Part shown: piece by piece, positions 1 to 11,745 of the stretch
Layout of the letters: every line of letters begins with the position of its first letter
Position numbering within the stretch: position 1 is the stretch's first letter
Assembly: GCF_020497125.1 (NCBI RefSeq)
Contig: NC_059073.1
Span: 145,461,012-145,525,011, forward strand
Origin: Mauremys mutica
Lineage: Eukaryota > Chordata > Testudines > Geoemydidae
Direction: 5' to 3'
DNA length: 64,000 bases
Translations under genes and position numbers: made by a program
Notes under the pieces: model-generated
Seen by the model: only the letters and a program-made list of their open reading frames with translations
Database searches by the model: none
Told to the model about the DNA's origin: nothing

Positions 1-271
1 ACTCGAGAATGGAGGTTGTTCGTAACTCTGAACAAAACGTCACAGTTGTTCTTTCAAAAGTTTACAACTGAACATTGACTGAATACAGCTCTGAAACAGA
101 AAAATGCTGCACTTTTTTTTTTTTTAGTAGTTTACATTTAACACAGTACTGTATTTGCTTGTGTGTGTCTCTCTCTGCTGCTGCCTGATTCCATACTTCC
201 AGTTCCAAATGAGGTGTATGGTTAACTGGTCAGTTTGTAACTCTAATGTTCATAACTCTGGAGTTCTACTG
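1..271 (+). mobile_element. Tigger-type (Tc1/mariner) MITE, 5' end outside window
   Basis: The 3' terminal repeat GTTCTACTG ends at 271 and is followed by TA. The body matches the copies at 6822-8681 and 28688-29008 (TTTACAACTGAACATTG; ACATTTAACACAGTAC; CCAAATGAGGTGT). The missing left terminus would fall just before position 1. The CAGTAGAACCTC-type end and TA target fit the pogo/Tigger group; the family name is inferred. Confidence 0.75.
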
Positions 272-540
272 TAACTCTATTTAAACACAGCTTTTGTCTG
301 GGAATAGTAAGAGAGACTATCTACCTAGAAAGCTTACATTTACCATGAAGTTTAGATACTCTCTCCCCACACCCTCTCATCTGAAGAGTTAATTACTCAG
401 AGAAAGAGAGAATTTAAGGATCATTCAGTTGAGTACAGCCTTAAAAGTTGTACCAGCATAGTTATGTTGGTTAGGGGGTGTGATTATTATTTTAAAAAAA
501 CCAACAACATAGTTACCCTAGTAAAATCCTTCGTGTAGAT

Positions 541-875
541 CAGGGGTCGGCAACCGATGGCTCGCGGCTCGCCAGGGTAAGCACCCTGGCGGGCCGGCCT
601 GGTTTGTTTATCTGCCGCGTCGGCAAGTTCGGCCGATCGCGGCTCCCACTGGCCGCGGTTCGCGGTCCCAGGCCAATGCGGGAGGCAGGAAGCGGCGCGA
701 GCCGAGGGATGTTCTGGCCGCGGCTTCCTGCCTCCCGCATTGGCCTGGGACCGCGAACCGCGGCCAGTGGGAGCCGCGATCGGCCGAACTTGCCGACATG
801 GCAGATAAACAAACCGGGCCGGCCCGCCAGGGTGCTTACCCTGGCGAGCCGCGAGCCACCGGTTGCCGACCCCAG
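541..875. mobile_element. Palindromic hAT-type MITE with 8-bp target duplication
   Basis: The element is 335 bp, starts CAGGGGTCGGCAACC and ends with the near inverted copy. It is flanked by a perfect 8-bp duplication GTGTAGAT (533-540 and 876-883). Its two halves are almost exact reverse complements over about 150 bases each, leaving a short centre around 695-720. The TIR and 8-bp duplication are diagnostic of the hAT superfamily. It is non-coding; open frames on both strands come from its GC-rich palindromic arms. Confidence 0.93.
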
Positions 876-883
876 GTGTAGAT

Positions 884-3755
884 GCAATTACCCCAGTACA
901 ACTATGCCTAGCTGTGAACCACCACAAGCTACACCAGTAGAAGCACTTTTATACTGATCTAACTGCACCTAAACAAGAGGGTTTTGTACGTATAGCTATA
1001 ACAGCAAACCGTCAGAGTGTAGATAAGGCTCACTTCAAGTTCAGAACTTTAGGAACATTTCTATTTTTGTTAAAGAGACCTGTCCGCTGCACTTGGCCTC
1101 CCAAAATGTTTAGCGTGTGAAATTGCAGAGGAAGAAATCCAGACGGTTAGGTGATGGGATGAAACAGATACATTTTAGTCTTCTGGACCCTACATTCTAG
1201 TACACTGCTCTAGCCTTGTTTTCCCAAACTACTCAGAGACTCTTCCTTTGTAAAGAACCTATATGACTGTGTGAGAATGTGGGGAGGGAAGGAGGGCTTA
1301 AGTATTAGAGGCAGCATTACTGTATTCATCTCTGCCCTTAGCAGGAGAGCATTAAGAATTTCCAACCTAGTGCCCAGCATCCAAAGCAAACATCCCTGCA
1401 GCTTGTCTGCACTTCCCTCATCAGAAGGTGGCAAAGCAATGTCTGAGCGCAAAGGCATACGTAACAGAGAAGCAAGGAAATGAAGGCGTATATAACCAGG
1501 AAAATGAACACTAGGATTAGCTCCCCCAACTGCCACTCACTCTAGTCTCAACTTGTCCCCTGCAAAACAAGCATCTACTTTGTTCTCCACTTGGAATAAA
1601 ACAGCAGGTGACGTCCATACTATTCATCACTTGGAGGAGTCCTGTCCTTATTCAGGGATATTGTTCCATTGACGTTGCCATGGCAAAACAAGCAGGCTAA
1701 TCTATTTTAGCTGTTCAAAAACAAGGAGAGAAAATACCTGAACAATAGAAAAGGCTTTGGAGAGGATGTAACCTGAAGTAACACAAGATGTTAAGCTTGC
1801 CAAAGCACCTGGGCTCCTGTGCAGCAGACACCATCTTTCCTCACCAGCAAATGCTAGAGGACTGTACTGCTAAGATCTTCTGCATTCAAGTTACCATAGC
1901 CTTAATGTCTCAAAAAACACCACACAGCTATGGTGGGAAGATTTACAGCACTCTCAAAGAAAAACTTGCTACATTATTCCCCACTAAGAAAGCAGCAATG
2001 TTAGGCTTACAGAACACAAGCATGCAAAAGCTAGTGCAGGCTTCTGAGCTAAGTTAACCAGAATTAATATTCGCTAAGAACCTTAATTAGGAATTTCTAA
2101 ACTCCACAGTGTTTCACTTTTATAACTGATGCACACGTATGGCTTTTTGTGAGCAAGCCATAATTTAACATGATGTTCACATTTTCCAGTCGGAAACTTC
2201 CTTTAATTACCTTGTCTTTACACCCGTGCATGACGAAGGGCAGTGTCGGGGAGGGAGGTTTCAGTGTGTGCACTGTGGCTCTGAAAGGGGTCTGAATGGG
2301 AAGAGAGGAAGGTGATTCCTGTGCTCTGCCACTGTTGTCTAAAGAGGGACTCTCCCTCTCCCATCTCTCTACCCTCTCTTCCCAAGGCCTGTGGCGTCAT
2401 GTCCCCTCTAAGCTACCTGTGTGTGTTCTCATGACACAGTGCTGCATCCAATGCCCCTATTCACGGTTCTGGTCTCACCATTATTCCTCTGTCTTTAGTA
2501 TCTTTTGTTTATTGTAAGTGAAGACGGCTGAGAAGCTTGTGGTAATACTGGAGTCCTCCACACCATCCCTGATCAAGACTTCAGGCCAGAGACTGCTGCC
2601 TCCCCAGCCCATGATCCGCTTTTGGCCACAGACAAAGATAACACATCAGTGCCAATTCCTTTAACTCCATCAACTGGGTTTGATGCTACTAACTTGCCTG
2701 TGAACCACGACAGAGACATGCTGAGTCATGAGCGTCCCTCTCTTCTTTCCTCTAGGAGAGGATCCATAAGGTAGGCTTTAATAACTGCTTCTATGTCCAC
2801 GGATTCTGTTGCATAGGACACCAGTTTAGTTACCCCTTTGTATGAGAGGCCGAGATGGATTAGGTCAAAATTCTGGCAACACGCAGATCTGTGTTTCATC
2901 TGACCCAGGTGGTGCAGCTGATTGGCCTTCCTAGGATCTAGCTGAGACTAGAGCTTGGAGGAAAGCAAGCTGCTAAAACAGAGTTAAGCAGGCTGGTGAA
3001 ACAATCAGCTGAAGTGATAACTGCCACTGGCTGACGTTCTCTGCCCAGTCCTCTCAACCCACCGCTGCAGGACACAGTGGATGACAGAGACTCTGCGGTA
3101 CTACTGCAGAGACACTGTGGGATTTGCCCCTTTTTGTAAACAATCTTTGCTAGCCTCAAGATTTTTACTTTTTTTATGTAAGTTTTCAAAAAAATAAGTG
3201 AGAAGATGCCAAATTAGCATGGACGGCAGGGAAGTAGGAGGCACTGCAGGCCTCCGGCTTCACCCACCTTGCTTAGTCAAGCTCGCTGCTTGTGTGTCTT
3301 GGATCCACTGTCCTAACAGCAAGCAACCTAGATGGCTTCTCTGCCATATCCAACAAGGAGTTTGTAACCTTTCCCCTGAGACTGGAGCCCAACCCAGCTA
3401 TCCTTGCCTTTATCACCATGGCTCCGTTACAGAGGCATGCTGAGATTACAGCTTAAAAATTCACTCAGAAACTTCAGAAACTGGTGCAGGAAGCGGCCAC
3501 CCTGTCACATAGTGGTGCTTCTCGCAGGCAGCATGTTGTATAGCTGGGTTCCATGCACTAACTCATGTTCAGGGGCAGTACAATTGTGAATTATAAAACA
3601 GGAAAAGTTATATCTACAGAGTTTTTTGACATGTAGGAAGGAGAATTCTTGGGACCCATGACTACTTTCATTAAAAATGCACCTCAAGGGTCACTTCTCT
3701 TGATGGTGACCCATGATGATGGAAGCAGCAGGTAAGCAAGCATTTGTGTACCAGC
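884..3755. other. Intronic DNA without recognised features
   Basis: No gene, RNA or classified repeat was identified. Open frames are shorter than about 110 codons and show no family similarity or splice context. Confidence 0.55.
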
Positions 3756-3759
3756 CCAG

Positions 3760-5043
3760 TGCTAGAATAATAAATGGCTTACAACTCTTAGAGGAGAGGA
3801 AAGTGATCAGGAACAGTCAGCATGGATTCACCAAGGGCAAGTCATGCCTGACTAACCTAATTGCCTTCTATGATGAGATAACTGGCTCTGTGGATGTGTT
3901 GTTCCTTGACTTTAGCAAAGCTTTTGATATGGTCTCCCACAATATTCTTGCCAGCAAGTTAAAGAAGTATGGGCTGGATGAATGGGACTATAAGGTGGAT
4001 AGAAAGATGGCTAGATAGTCAGGCGCAACAGGTAGTGATTAACGGCTCCATGTCTAGTTGGCAGCTGGTATCAAGTGGAGTGCCCCAAGGGTCGGTCCTG
4101 GGGCCGGTTTTGTTCAATATCTTCATTAATGATCTGGAGGATGGCATGGATTGCACCCTCAGCAAATTTGCAGATGACACTAAACTGGAAGGAGTAGTAG
4201 ATACGCTGGAGGGTAGGGATAGGATACAGAGAGACCTAGACAAATTAGAGGATTGGGCCAAAAGAAATCTGATGAGGTTCAACAAGGACAAGTGCAGAAT
4301 CCTGCACTTAGGATGGAAGAATCCCATGCACTGCTACAGACTAGGGACCGAATGGCTAGGAAGCAGTGCTGCAGAAAAGGACCTAGGGGTTACAGTGGAC
4401 GAGAAGCTGGATATGAGTCGACAGTGTGCCCTAGTTGCCAAGAAGGCTAACGTCATTTTGGGCTGTATAAGTAGAGGCATTGCTAGCAGATCGAGGGACT
4501 TGATCATTCCCCTCTATTTGGCATTGGTGAGGCCTCATCTGGAATACTGTGTCCAGTTTTGGGCCCCTCACTGCAAGAAGGATGTGGAAAAATTGGGAAG
4601 AGTCCAGTGGAGGGCAACAAAAATTATTAGGGGGCTGGAACACATGACTTATGAGGAGAGGCTGAGGGGACTGGGATTCTTTAGTCTGGAGAAGAGAAGA
4701 ATGAGGGGGGATTTGATAGCTGCTTTCAACTACCTGAAAGGGGGTTTCAAAGGGGCTGGATCTAGACTGTTCTCAGCAGTACCAGATGACAGAACAAGGA
4801 GTAATGGTCTCAAATTGCACTGGGGGAGGTTTAGGTTGGATATTAGGAAAATCTTTTTCACTAGGAGGGTGGTGGTGAAGCACTGGAATGGGTTACCTAG
4901 GGAGGTGGTGGAATCTCCTTCCTTAGGAGTTTTTAAGGTCAGGCTTGACAAAGCCCTGGCTGGGGCTGGTCCTGCTTTGAGCAGGGGGTTGGACTAGATG
5001 ACCTCCTGAGGTCCCTTCCAACCCTGATATGCTATAATTCTAA
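3760..5043 (+). mobile_element. Young CR1 LINE, 5'-truncated, reverse transcriptase with one frameshift
   Basis: The 3' half of a CR1 non-LTR retrotransposon. The ORF2 RT motifs read in order: FLDFSKAFD (about 3902), [11 protein letters not shown] (about 4073), then the catalytic FADD box in KFADDTK (about 4165). An in-frame tail ends at a natural stop near 4997. The 3' UTR has the conserved ACCTCCTGAGGTCCCTTCCA and ends in an ATTCT-type repeat near 5043. The frame changes once, in a GGG run at 3984-3986, where an extra G follows KKYGLDEW; otherwise it stays open for more than 340 codons. That points to a recent insertion, truncated on arrival and not able to encode a full product. Confidence 0.92.
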
Positions 5044-5259
5044 GTGTTGGCTTTGATCTGCAAAACCCTTGTGGTTTGGGCCTCACGTAACTTAAAAGAC
5101 TCACTACCTGGTTGCTGAATGCTACAGATGTCCAATCTAGATCGGTTCGCCCTGGCAGTGCATCCTCAGAGGAAGGCCTTTGACTCGAATTCACACCCTC
5201 ATTTGGCCTGCATTTATCCCGCAAATGTAATGTAACACCCATCGGCATCATCCCTCATT

Positions 5260-6290
5260 TAATGTGTCACTATGATTTTTCCTAAAAAGCTTAACCTCTC
5301 CAATAAACCAAACAGATTGAACTTCTTTAGTCTCTCACTGTAAAGCAGATTTCCCAGACCACAAATCATTCTTGTAGCTCTTCTCTGAACCCGCTCCAGT
5401 TTATTATCCACGTCCTCACCAAGCCTGTATACAAAGGTAAGACCACCACCCTGATCCTACTCAACATCCTAGTCATCTATCTAAACATTGTACTGGTTCT
5501 CTTATGCACTACGTCACCCAGGAATCTCATTTTCAGTTATTTCTCCATCAGGACCCCTAAGTCCATGTCAGAGCCACTCTGTTCCAAAATACAGCTCCCC
5601 AACCTACAAGCATAAATGACATTCCTTGTTCCTAGAACTACAATCTTGCATTTAGTTCAATTGTTCAAATGAGCCCATCCTATGCCAAAGAGACCCAAAT
5701 CATTCTGCAGAACTGACCCTTTTTTTTTAAACCATTCCACCAATGTATGTCATCTGCAAACACTGCCAGAAGTTTTATATTTTTTTCCAGGCACTGATCA
5801 AAGCCAAGAACAGACCCCTGCTCAACCCTCTAGAAACACCTCCTTAAGATGACGATTCTTTTTACATTTACTTTTTGAGATGTATAAATTAGCCAGTTTT
5901 TAACCTATTTAAAATTGCCTACACTGATTTTGTATAATGCTGGGGTTTTTTAATTAGAATCTCAAATGCCTTACAGAATATTATGTTAACAGACATTTTT
6001 ACCAACCAAACTTGTAATCCCATACAATAATTATATCAAGTTCGACAAGACCTGTTTTCCAAAAAAACACATGGACTGACATGAATTATGCTTCCAACTT
6101 TTAACACTTTAGTGACTGATTTTGCCTGGGATCAGTGTCAGCCTATAGTTAACTGGGTCAATCCCACCTGCTGTTTTCAACACACAATTGGACACAAAAT
6201 TAGCTTTTTTTCCCTCAGTCTTCTAGAATTTCCCCAGTATTCCAAGAAAATGGCATTGTGGGATTCTACATTTGCCAACTGGTGATTCTG
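5260..6290 (-). mobile_element. Old CR1 LINE fragment, antisense
   Basis: Read on the minus strand this is a degraded CR1 3' half. Characteristic antisense stretches are TTGTAGCTCTTCTCTGAACC (5371), ATGTCATCTGCAAACACTG (antisense of the FADD box, 5746) and GAATTTCCCCAGTATTCCAAG (6227). It parallels the copy at 19432-21090. No long frame survives. Confidence 0.8.
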
Positions 6291-6821
6291 CAGATGACGC
6301 ACAAGGAGGAATGCAGAAGACAAACATCAGGGGGCTAAACTATAACAGAAACTACCAGTAATAAGCCAGGTCTGCACACAATGGAAGTTCCCTGAGGCAG
6401 GGACCCAGCTGTCTCTAGGCCTGCCCACTGCCAGAAAATTTGTGGTACTCACATTTATTGCAAAAAGCCACCTGGGGTTTTACACCAACAGTGTTTCCTA
6501 CTGGGGGCTGAGTGACATGAGACACTCCACACTCACTGTCTGCAAATAATTCACACCACCTCAAGTGCAGCAAAGTGACTGGGGGAATCCACCCCCAACA
6601 CCTTGGTCCTTCTCCAGAGAGGAAATTACGACACCATCTCAGCACACTGGTGTGCAGCAGGGGCTGTGCAACACCAGCACTAGGGGCCTTCAACAATCAT
6701 GCCATACCTGGACACATTCCACCCAAAAATAACAGGAAAAACACACAGGAATGCCTTGGCCATCTCCAGGGAAAACACAAGCCTCTCACCCTCTACCCAG
6801 GTTTAGGCCTCAGGCACAATA
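6286..6821. other. Intronic DNA, nothing recognised
   Basis: No coding, RNA or classified repeat signal was seen. Confidence 0.5.
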
Positions 6822-6876
6822 GAGTAGAACCTCAAGTTACGAACACCTTGGGAATGGAAGTTGTTCGTAACTGTGA

Positions 6877-7261
6877 CAGGGCCGCCCAGAGGGTGGGGCA
6901 AGTAGGGCAATTTGCCCCAGGCCCCGCAGGGGCCCCCACGAGAGTTTTTCAGGGTCCCTGGAGCAGGGTCCTTCACACGCTCCAGGGGCCCCGGAAAACT
7001 CTAGCGGGGCCCGGGCCTCTGGAGCTTCTTCCGCTCCGGGTCTTCGGCAGCAATTTGGCGGCGGGGGGGGGGGGCCTTTCGCTCCAGGACCTGCCGCCAA
7101 AGTGCCCCCAAGACCCGCGGCGGGGGGTCCTTCTGCCCCGGACCTGCCGCCGAAGTGTCGGGTCTTCGGCAGCAATTCGGCAGCGGTGGGGGGCCCTTCC
7201 GCTCCGAGATCCGCCGCCAAAATGAAGACCCCAGGCCCCCTGAATCCTCTGGGCAGCCCTG
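6877..7261. mobile_element. hAT-type MITE nested in Tigger-type MITE
   Basis: The element is 385 bp with inverted ends CAGGGCCGCCCAGAGG and CCTCTGGGCAGCCCTG. A perfect 8-bp duplication AACTGTGA flanks it (6869-6876 and 7262-7269). The interior is GC-rich with repeated GTCTTCGGCAGCAATT-like segments. Related elements are at 47377-47864 and 53995-54160, with a fragment near 39300-39405. It is non-coding. Confidence 0.93.
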
Positions 7262-7368
7262 AACTGTGAACAAAATGTTATGGTGGTTCTTTTAAAAGTT
7301 TACAACTGAACATTGGCTTAATTCTACTTTGAAACTTTACTATGCGGAAGAAAAATGCTGCTTTTAAC

Positions 7369-8444
7369 ACTCCTTGGGGGAATTCTGCGCCAATGCACAT
7401 GCGCAGAATTTATGTCCCCCACAGAAAAATGACTTTCTGACAGGGAAGCAAAGGGAAGCCACAAGAGTGGTCATGTGACCCTCCCCAGCAGTATGTTTCA
7501 GGTGCCAGGGCAGCTGGCAGAGAGGTAAATCACTATGGGGCAGGGGGCAGGACTGGGGAAGACCCGGCTCCCTGCCCTGCGCCGAGGCTCAGCTGCTAGT
7601 CCTGGCTGGGCTAGGGAGGATGGGACTTCCTCTTCCTCTGCACAGCATCCAGGGCTGGGTCAAACCCATCCCCAGATTTCTCCCCCAGATGCAGGAAGCT
7701 CTGCAAACTCTCTCCCCCCATACCCTGCTTCCTGCACCCATTGTTCCTCAGATGCAGGAGGAGGGATACCTGTACAGAGAGCTGCTCCCTCATCCACCTA
7801 ACCCCCGTGCACCCAGACCTCCTCATACCCAGATCCTCCCACCAAGTTTCACCCCCCCCACCCCCTCTTGATGAGCTCTACTCCCCCAGCACTTGGACCC
7901 TCCAGTGAGCCCCCACCCACCCATACCCCCCTGCCAAGCTCTATCCCTCCCACATCCAGATCCCCCTGCTGAGCCCCAACCACCTTCACCTGGACCCCCT
8001 GCAGAATCCCATTACTGTTGCACCCAGAATCCTCCAACAAGCCCCTGCACATCCAGATCCCCCTGCGCCCGGATCCCCCACTGAGCCGCCCACACCTAGA
8101 TTGCCCCACACAGAACACCCCACGCTAAGCCCCTCCACACTTGGATCCTGCCTTCCCACACCTAGTGCACCTGGCATGCAGGGCAAAGGGGGGTTCTGGG
8201 GCAGGCCCAGTCCTTGAGCTGTGTCAGGGTTGGGTGCAGCCTCCCCGTGTCCAGGGTGGGGGGAGCTGTACAGTGATCTCCCACCTCTGTGCAGCCAGTG
8301 GCCTGTGCTCCCCAACGCCAGGCTGGAACCTCCACATTTATTTATCAAATAAAATTTGCAGAATATTAAAATATTGTGTGCAAAAGTTTTAATATTTTGG
8401 CACAGAATTTTTAATTTTTTGGCACAGAATACCCCTCAGGGGTA
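7369..8444. mobile_element. hAT-type non-autonomous element nested in Tigger-type MITE
   Basis: About 1,076 bp. The ends form imperfect inverted repeats (TTGGGGGAATTCTGCGCCAA on the left; the reverse complement of TTTTGGCACAGAATACCCCT on the right). The flanks share TTTTAAC (7362-7368 and 8445-8451), consistent with a 7-8 bp target duplication. The interior (about 7520-8330) is a degenerate C-rich tandem array of CCCCCAGATCC- and GAGCCCC-like units. Short open frames there are not genes. Confidence 0.82.
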
Positions 8445-8683
8445 TTTTAACCATGTTAATTTAAATGAAACAAGAACAGAAATAGTTTCCTTACCTTGTC
8501 AAATCTTTCTTTTTAAACTTTCCCTTTTTTTTAGTAGTTTACATTTAACACAGTACCGTACCATATTTGCCTTTTTTGTGTGTTTCTGATGCTGCTGATT
8601 GCGTACTTCTGGTTCCAAATGAGGTGTGTGGTTGACGGGTCAGTTCGTAAAGCTGGTGTTCATAACTCTGAGGTTCTACTGTA

Positions 8684-9615
8684 CTCTTCCCTATGCAAGC
8701 TGAGCGACACGCTAGACGTCCCATGCAGGTGCATGGTCCAGGAACCATAATTGGGGACCCAACATCCATTCACTTTTCCTCCATCTGAGGATTTCAGGAG
8801 AGCAGGACCTTCTAGTCTAACCATGGGCTATCCAAGACTAGACACTCAAAACCACTCCCGCACTTCCAGGGACTGGAGAGGTTCTTCTGAAGGCTACCAT
8901 TTCCCTGGGCGTAGGGGTCTGGAATTCAGAAATACTTCTTTTCGACCTCATGGTTTACAACCCCTTTATAGCGGCTGACCTCAGTAATTGCTTCACACCC
9001 AGTTCTTGGAGAGAGATGAGCCTCTGCTGCATTGCACTGGAGAAACAAGAAAATGCTCCGTCGTCTTGGAACGCTTGTAGCGCTTTGACAGTTGTTCCTT
9101 CAAGTGGGCTGCTCTGTGAATCTCTTGCCAAAATAGAGGGAGAGTCTTGCCTAAAACATCTTGATTGGCAGAAGCAAGCATTCCAATCTAATAACTACTA
9201 AATAGACACCTTGTCATTGGTCCTTGCTAAATTCCACAGCCCGCTTAGAGGAGCCTGGCAACATAATGAAAAAGCAGCTTACGCTGAAAGCTAAACAAAC
9301 AGTATATTCAGCCACAATCTGTATCTCTTTGCAGGACATTTTCAGGGTAGGGAGAAGTGTCCACTGTTTAAGAAAGTAAATGGGCCTTAAAACAATTACA
9401 AGTGGCCCATTAGCACAGCTTCCTCTTGTCATTGCAGCCTCTCAAGATGTCAAAAAAGTGCCCAGGGATAAAGGGCTGCTAAATCCACTAGCAGAAACCC
9501 CAGGCTGCAGACAGCAGAGTTCTAGTTAACCCGTTTCAAGTCTGGTTACTGCCTTCTTTGAACGCACTCTACAGAGCAGACTTCACGTTTGCTTACAGCT
9601 GCATGGAAGTTTGGT
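8684..9615. other. Intronic DNA, nothing recognised
   Basis: No gene, RNA or classified repeat was seen. Confidence 0.5.
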
Positions 9616-10111
9616 GGGAAATACCTGCACCCCAAACTCCACATCCTCAGCCCCGCCCCACCCCAGCGCCCGCACTCCCAGCCAGAGCCCTCACCCCAGG
9701 GCCGGCTCCAGGCAGCAGCGCAGCAAGCAGGTGCTTGGGGCGGCCAATGGAAAGGGGTGGCACGTCCAGGTCTTCGGTGGCAGGTCCCTCAGTCCCTCTC
9801 AGAGGGAAGGACCTGCTGCCAAAGAATGAAGCGGCGGCGGCAGAGTTGCTGCCGAAACACCGATCGTGGCTTTCTCACCCCCCACCCCATCGCTTGGGGC
9901 AGCAAAAAATGCTGGAGCCGGCCCTGCCTCACCCCACCATCTGCCCCAGCCCTGAGCCCTCTCTTACACCGTGAACCCCTCATCCCCCCCCACACCCCAA
10001 TCCTCTGCCCTAGCCCAGAGCCCCTCCCACACCCCAAACCCCTCTTGCCCAGCCTTACCCCAGAACCCTCACCCCTAGCCAGAGCTCTCATTCCCCCCAC
10101 TCCGTGCCGCC
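9616..10111 (+). repeat. C-rich degenerate minisatellite
   Basis: Irregular tandem units of the type CCAGAGCCCTCACCCC, CACACCCCAAACCCCTC and CTGCCCCAGCCC. The array is split by the hAT-type element at 9697-9926. Apparent proline- and serine-rich open frames are translations of the repeat. Confidence 0.7.
9697..9926. mobile_element. Short hAT-type MITE with perfect TIRs and target duplication
   Basis: The element is 230 bp with perfect 15-bp inverted ends (CAGGGCCGGCTCCAG). A perfect 8-bp duplication CCTCACCC lies at 9689-9696 and 9927-9934. The same family is present at 47621-47849 in the opposite orientation. Confidence 0.94.
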
Positions 10112-11514
10112 CAATTGTGCAATATAGGGAAACTGTTAAACACTTAGTGTTTCCAGTCCATTTTGACACTATTTTAAAATATATAGATATTGGCTTACAA
10201 GGGGTGGGGGGGAACCTGGATCCATTCTGGGCACCACCAAAAATTATATAAACTTGCCACCCCTGTGCATGGGGAAAAAGCCCCTCTCGCCCATTTCCTC
10301 CCACACCCAGCCAGCATGAGGCCTTTGGCAGGGAAAACGGACTGGCCTTCTCAGCAGAATCTAGTCTCACAGGGTGTGGGAGGAAACTGCAATACAGCTC
10401 CTCTTCTTCCAAAAAGGCACCGAAAGAAGCAGGCCAGATTTTTCCTCTCCCAGCAAGGAAACATCATGGTTCAATCATGCTGGAAAAATCCACTTCCCCG
10501 CTCACCCGCGGCGAGCAGGAATCCTTCCCAGGCAAGGCCAGCAGTTTCTGCAGAATCTCAGCTTACATTTAGGAAAAAACAAAAAAGAAAAAGAAAAAAA
10601 AAGTTCCATATCCAGCCCTCCTGGTTGTGAAGAAAACCTCCCAGCCGTGGCTGGAGAGGGTAGGCAATGCAGAGATGGCCGGCTAGTCTGCAGAGACACC
10701 CCTGTATTAAGGAATGGGCGGGTGGAGGGGGAAGGGCTGAAGAGCCTGGGGCCCAGCTGGAATGGTGAGTAATAGGTTGCCCTCCAAGGCAGACTGACAT
10801 CCTTTTGCTATGGAGCAGATTATGAGGGGACCCCAATTACCCGGGCAGTGAGTGCGCGCAGCTGGAGGGGCCAGCCATCCCAGCAGAGGGCTCAGTGGGG
10901 AAGAGAGGCTGATTCACTGTTGGGGAGTCTGCCCAACGTTGATTTATTGTGGGGGTGATAGCATTAGTTGGTTTATTTAAGGGCTGCTGGAGGAGGAGGC
11001 AGCCCAGCATTAACTGATTTACTGGGAGGGTGTCACTGATTTATCAAGAGGTCTGGGGGAAGGCACCCATTCTCTCACCCCACGCTTCCACATGGTGGGC
11101 AGCTTCCACCACTCGACACAAGCTCGGGAGAGAAGCTGAGCAGACAGCCACGAAGTGACTAAGAGGACACTGTCAGCGGTGGATTGATTTGGGGGAATGG
11201 GGGACATTGTTCATTTCATCAGGCTACTGGGGTTTAACTGGGCTAGTGCATTTCTATGGGAATTTTACAATTCTAAGCAGTTATACAACTAGCAACATTA
11301 TTTCTCGTGAAAAGCTCATCCTAGTCTTAACAAGGGCCAGCTGAATTCTGGGGAAGGTTGTCTAGCTACAGAAACCATCTATGAAATCTCGCCAGCATTT
11401 ACTGACCAGTAAGTGTTCATGTTCCTGGCCTCCAGGTCTACTAAATTCATCACAAGGGACTAGGAAGACACCAACCTCAAGCATTTACTTTAGAGCCCAT
11501 GAGTGGGCTGTTAA
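10112..11514. other. Intronic DNA, nothing recognised
   Basis: It contains an A-rich tract near 10570-10602 and otherwise no identifiable gene or repeat. Open frames of up to 146 codons at 10190-10772 lack any family similarity and start in minisatellite-flanking sequence. Confidence 0.5.
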
Positions 11515-11745
11515 GCAGGGTGAGCTAGCGGACGTGACACTGGACTAGGGTGCAAGACACTTGGCTTCAGTTCCTGGCTCAGTCACAGACTCCCTTGAGG
11601 CAAGTTACTTGATCTGCCCTGTGCCTCGGTTCCAATTTGCACCATAGGGGTGGTACATCCCTACCTCACAGGGATATTTGAGAGGATAAAATCCATCATG
11701 CTTGCCAGGCACACAGATACTAGTGATGACAACCACAAAAGTATT
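11515..11745 (+). repeat. MIR SINE
   Basis: The order of landmarks matches MIR sense: GACACTGGACTAGG, GTTCCTGGCTCAGTCAC, GGCAAGTTACTTGATCT, TGTGCCTCGGTTCC, CATCCCTACCTCACAGGG and GAGGATAAAATCC. Strongly diverged, hence old. Confidence 0.8.

Larger units (their letters stand above)
6822..8681 (+). mobile_element. Tigger-type MITE interrupted by two hAT-type elements
   Basis: A TA (6820-6821) precedes GAGTAGAACCTCAAGTTACG and a TA (8682-8683) follows the matching inverted end GAGGTTCTACTG. Removing the two insertions (6877-7261 and 7369-8444, each with one target duplicate) leaves about 390 bp that align with the copies at 1-271 and 28688-29008. The family assignment rests on the CAGTAGAACCTC terminus and TA target. 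Confidence 0.85.

Noticed and set aside
487..957. Several overlapping open frames on both strands near 500-950
   Set aside because: All lie in the palindromic hAT MITE; the similar peptides on opposite strands are a by-product of the inverted repeat.
6575..7273. Open frames of 90-216 codons
   Set aside because: They cover the nested GC-rich hAT MITE and its flanks, with no conserved domain.
9558..10772. Open frames of up to 220 codons
   Set aside because: They arise from the C-rich minisatellite and inserted MITE; 10190-10772 has no similarity I recognise and no splice context.
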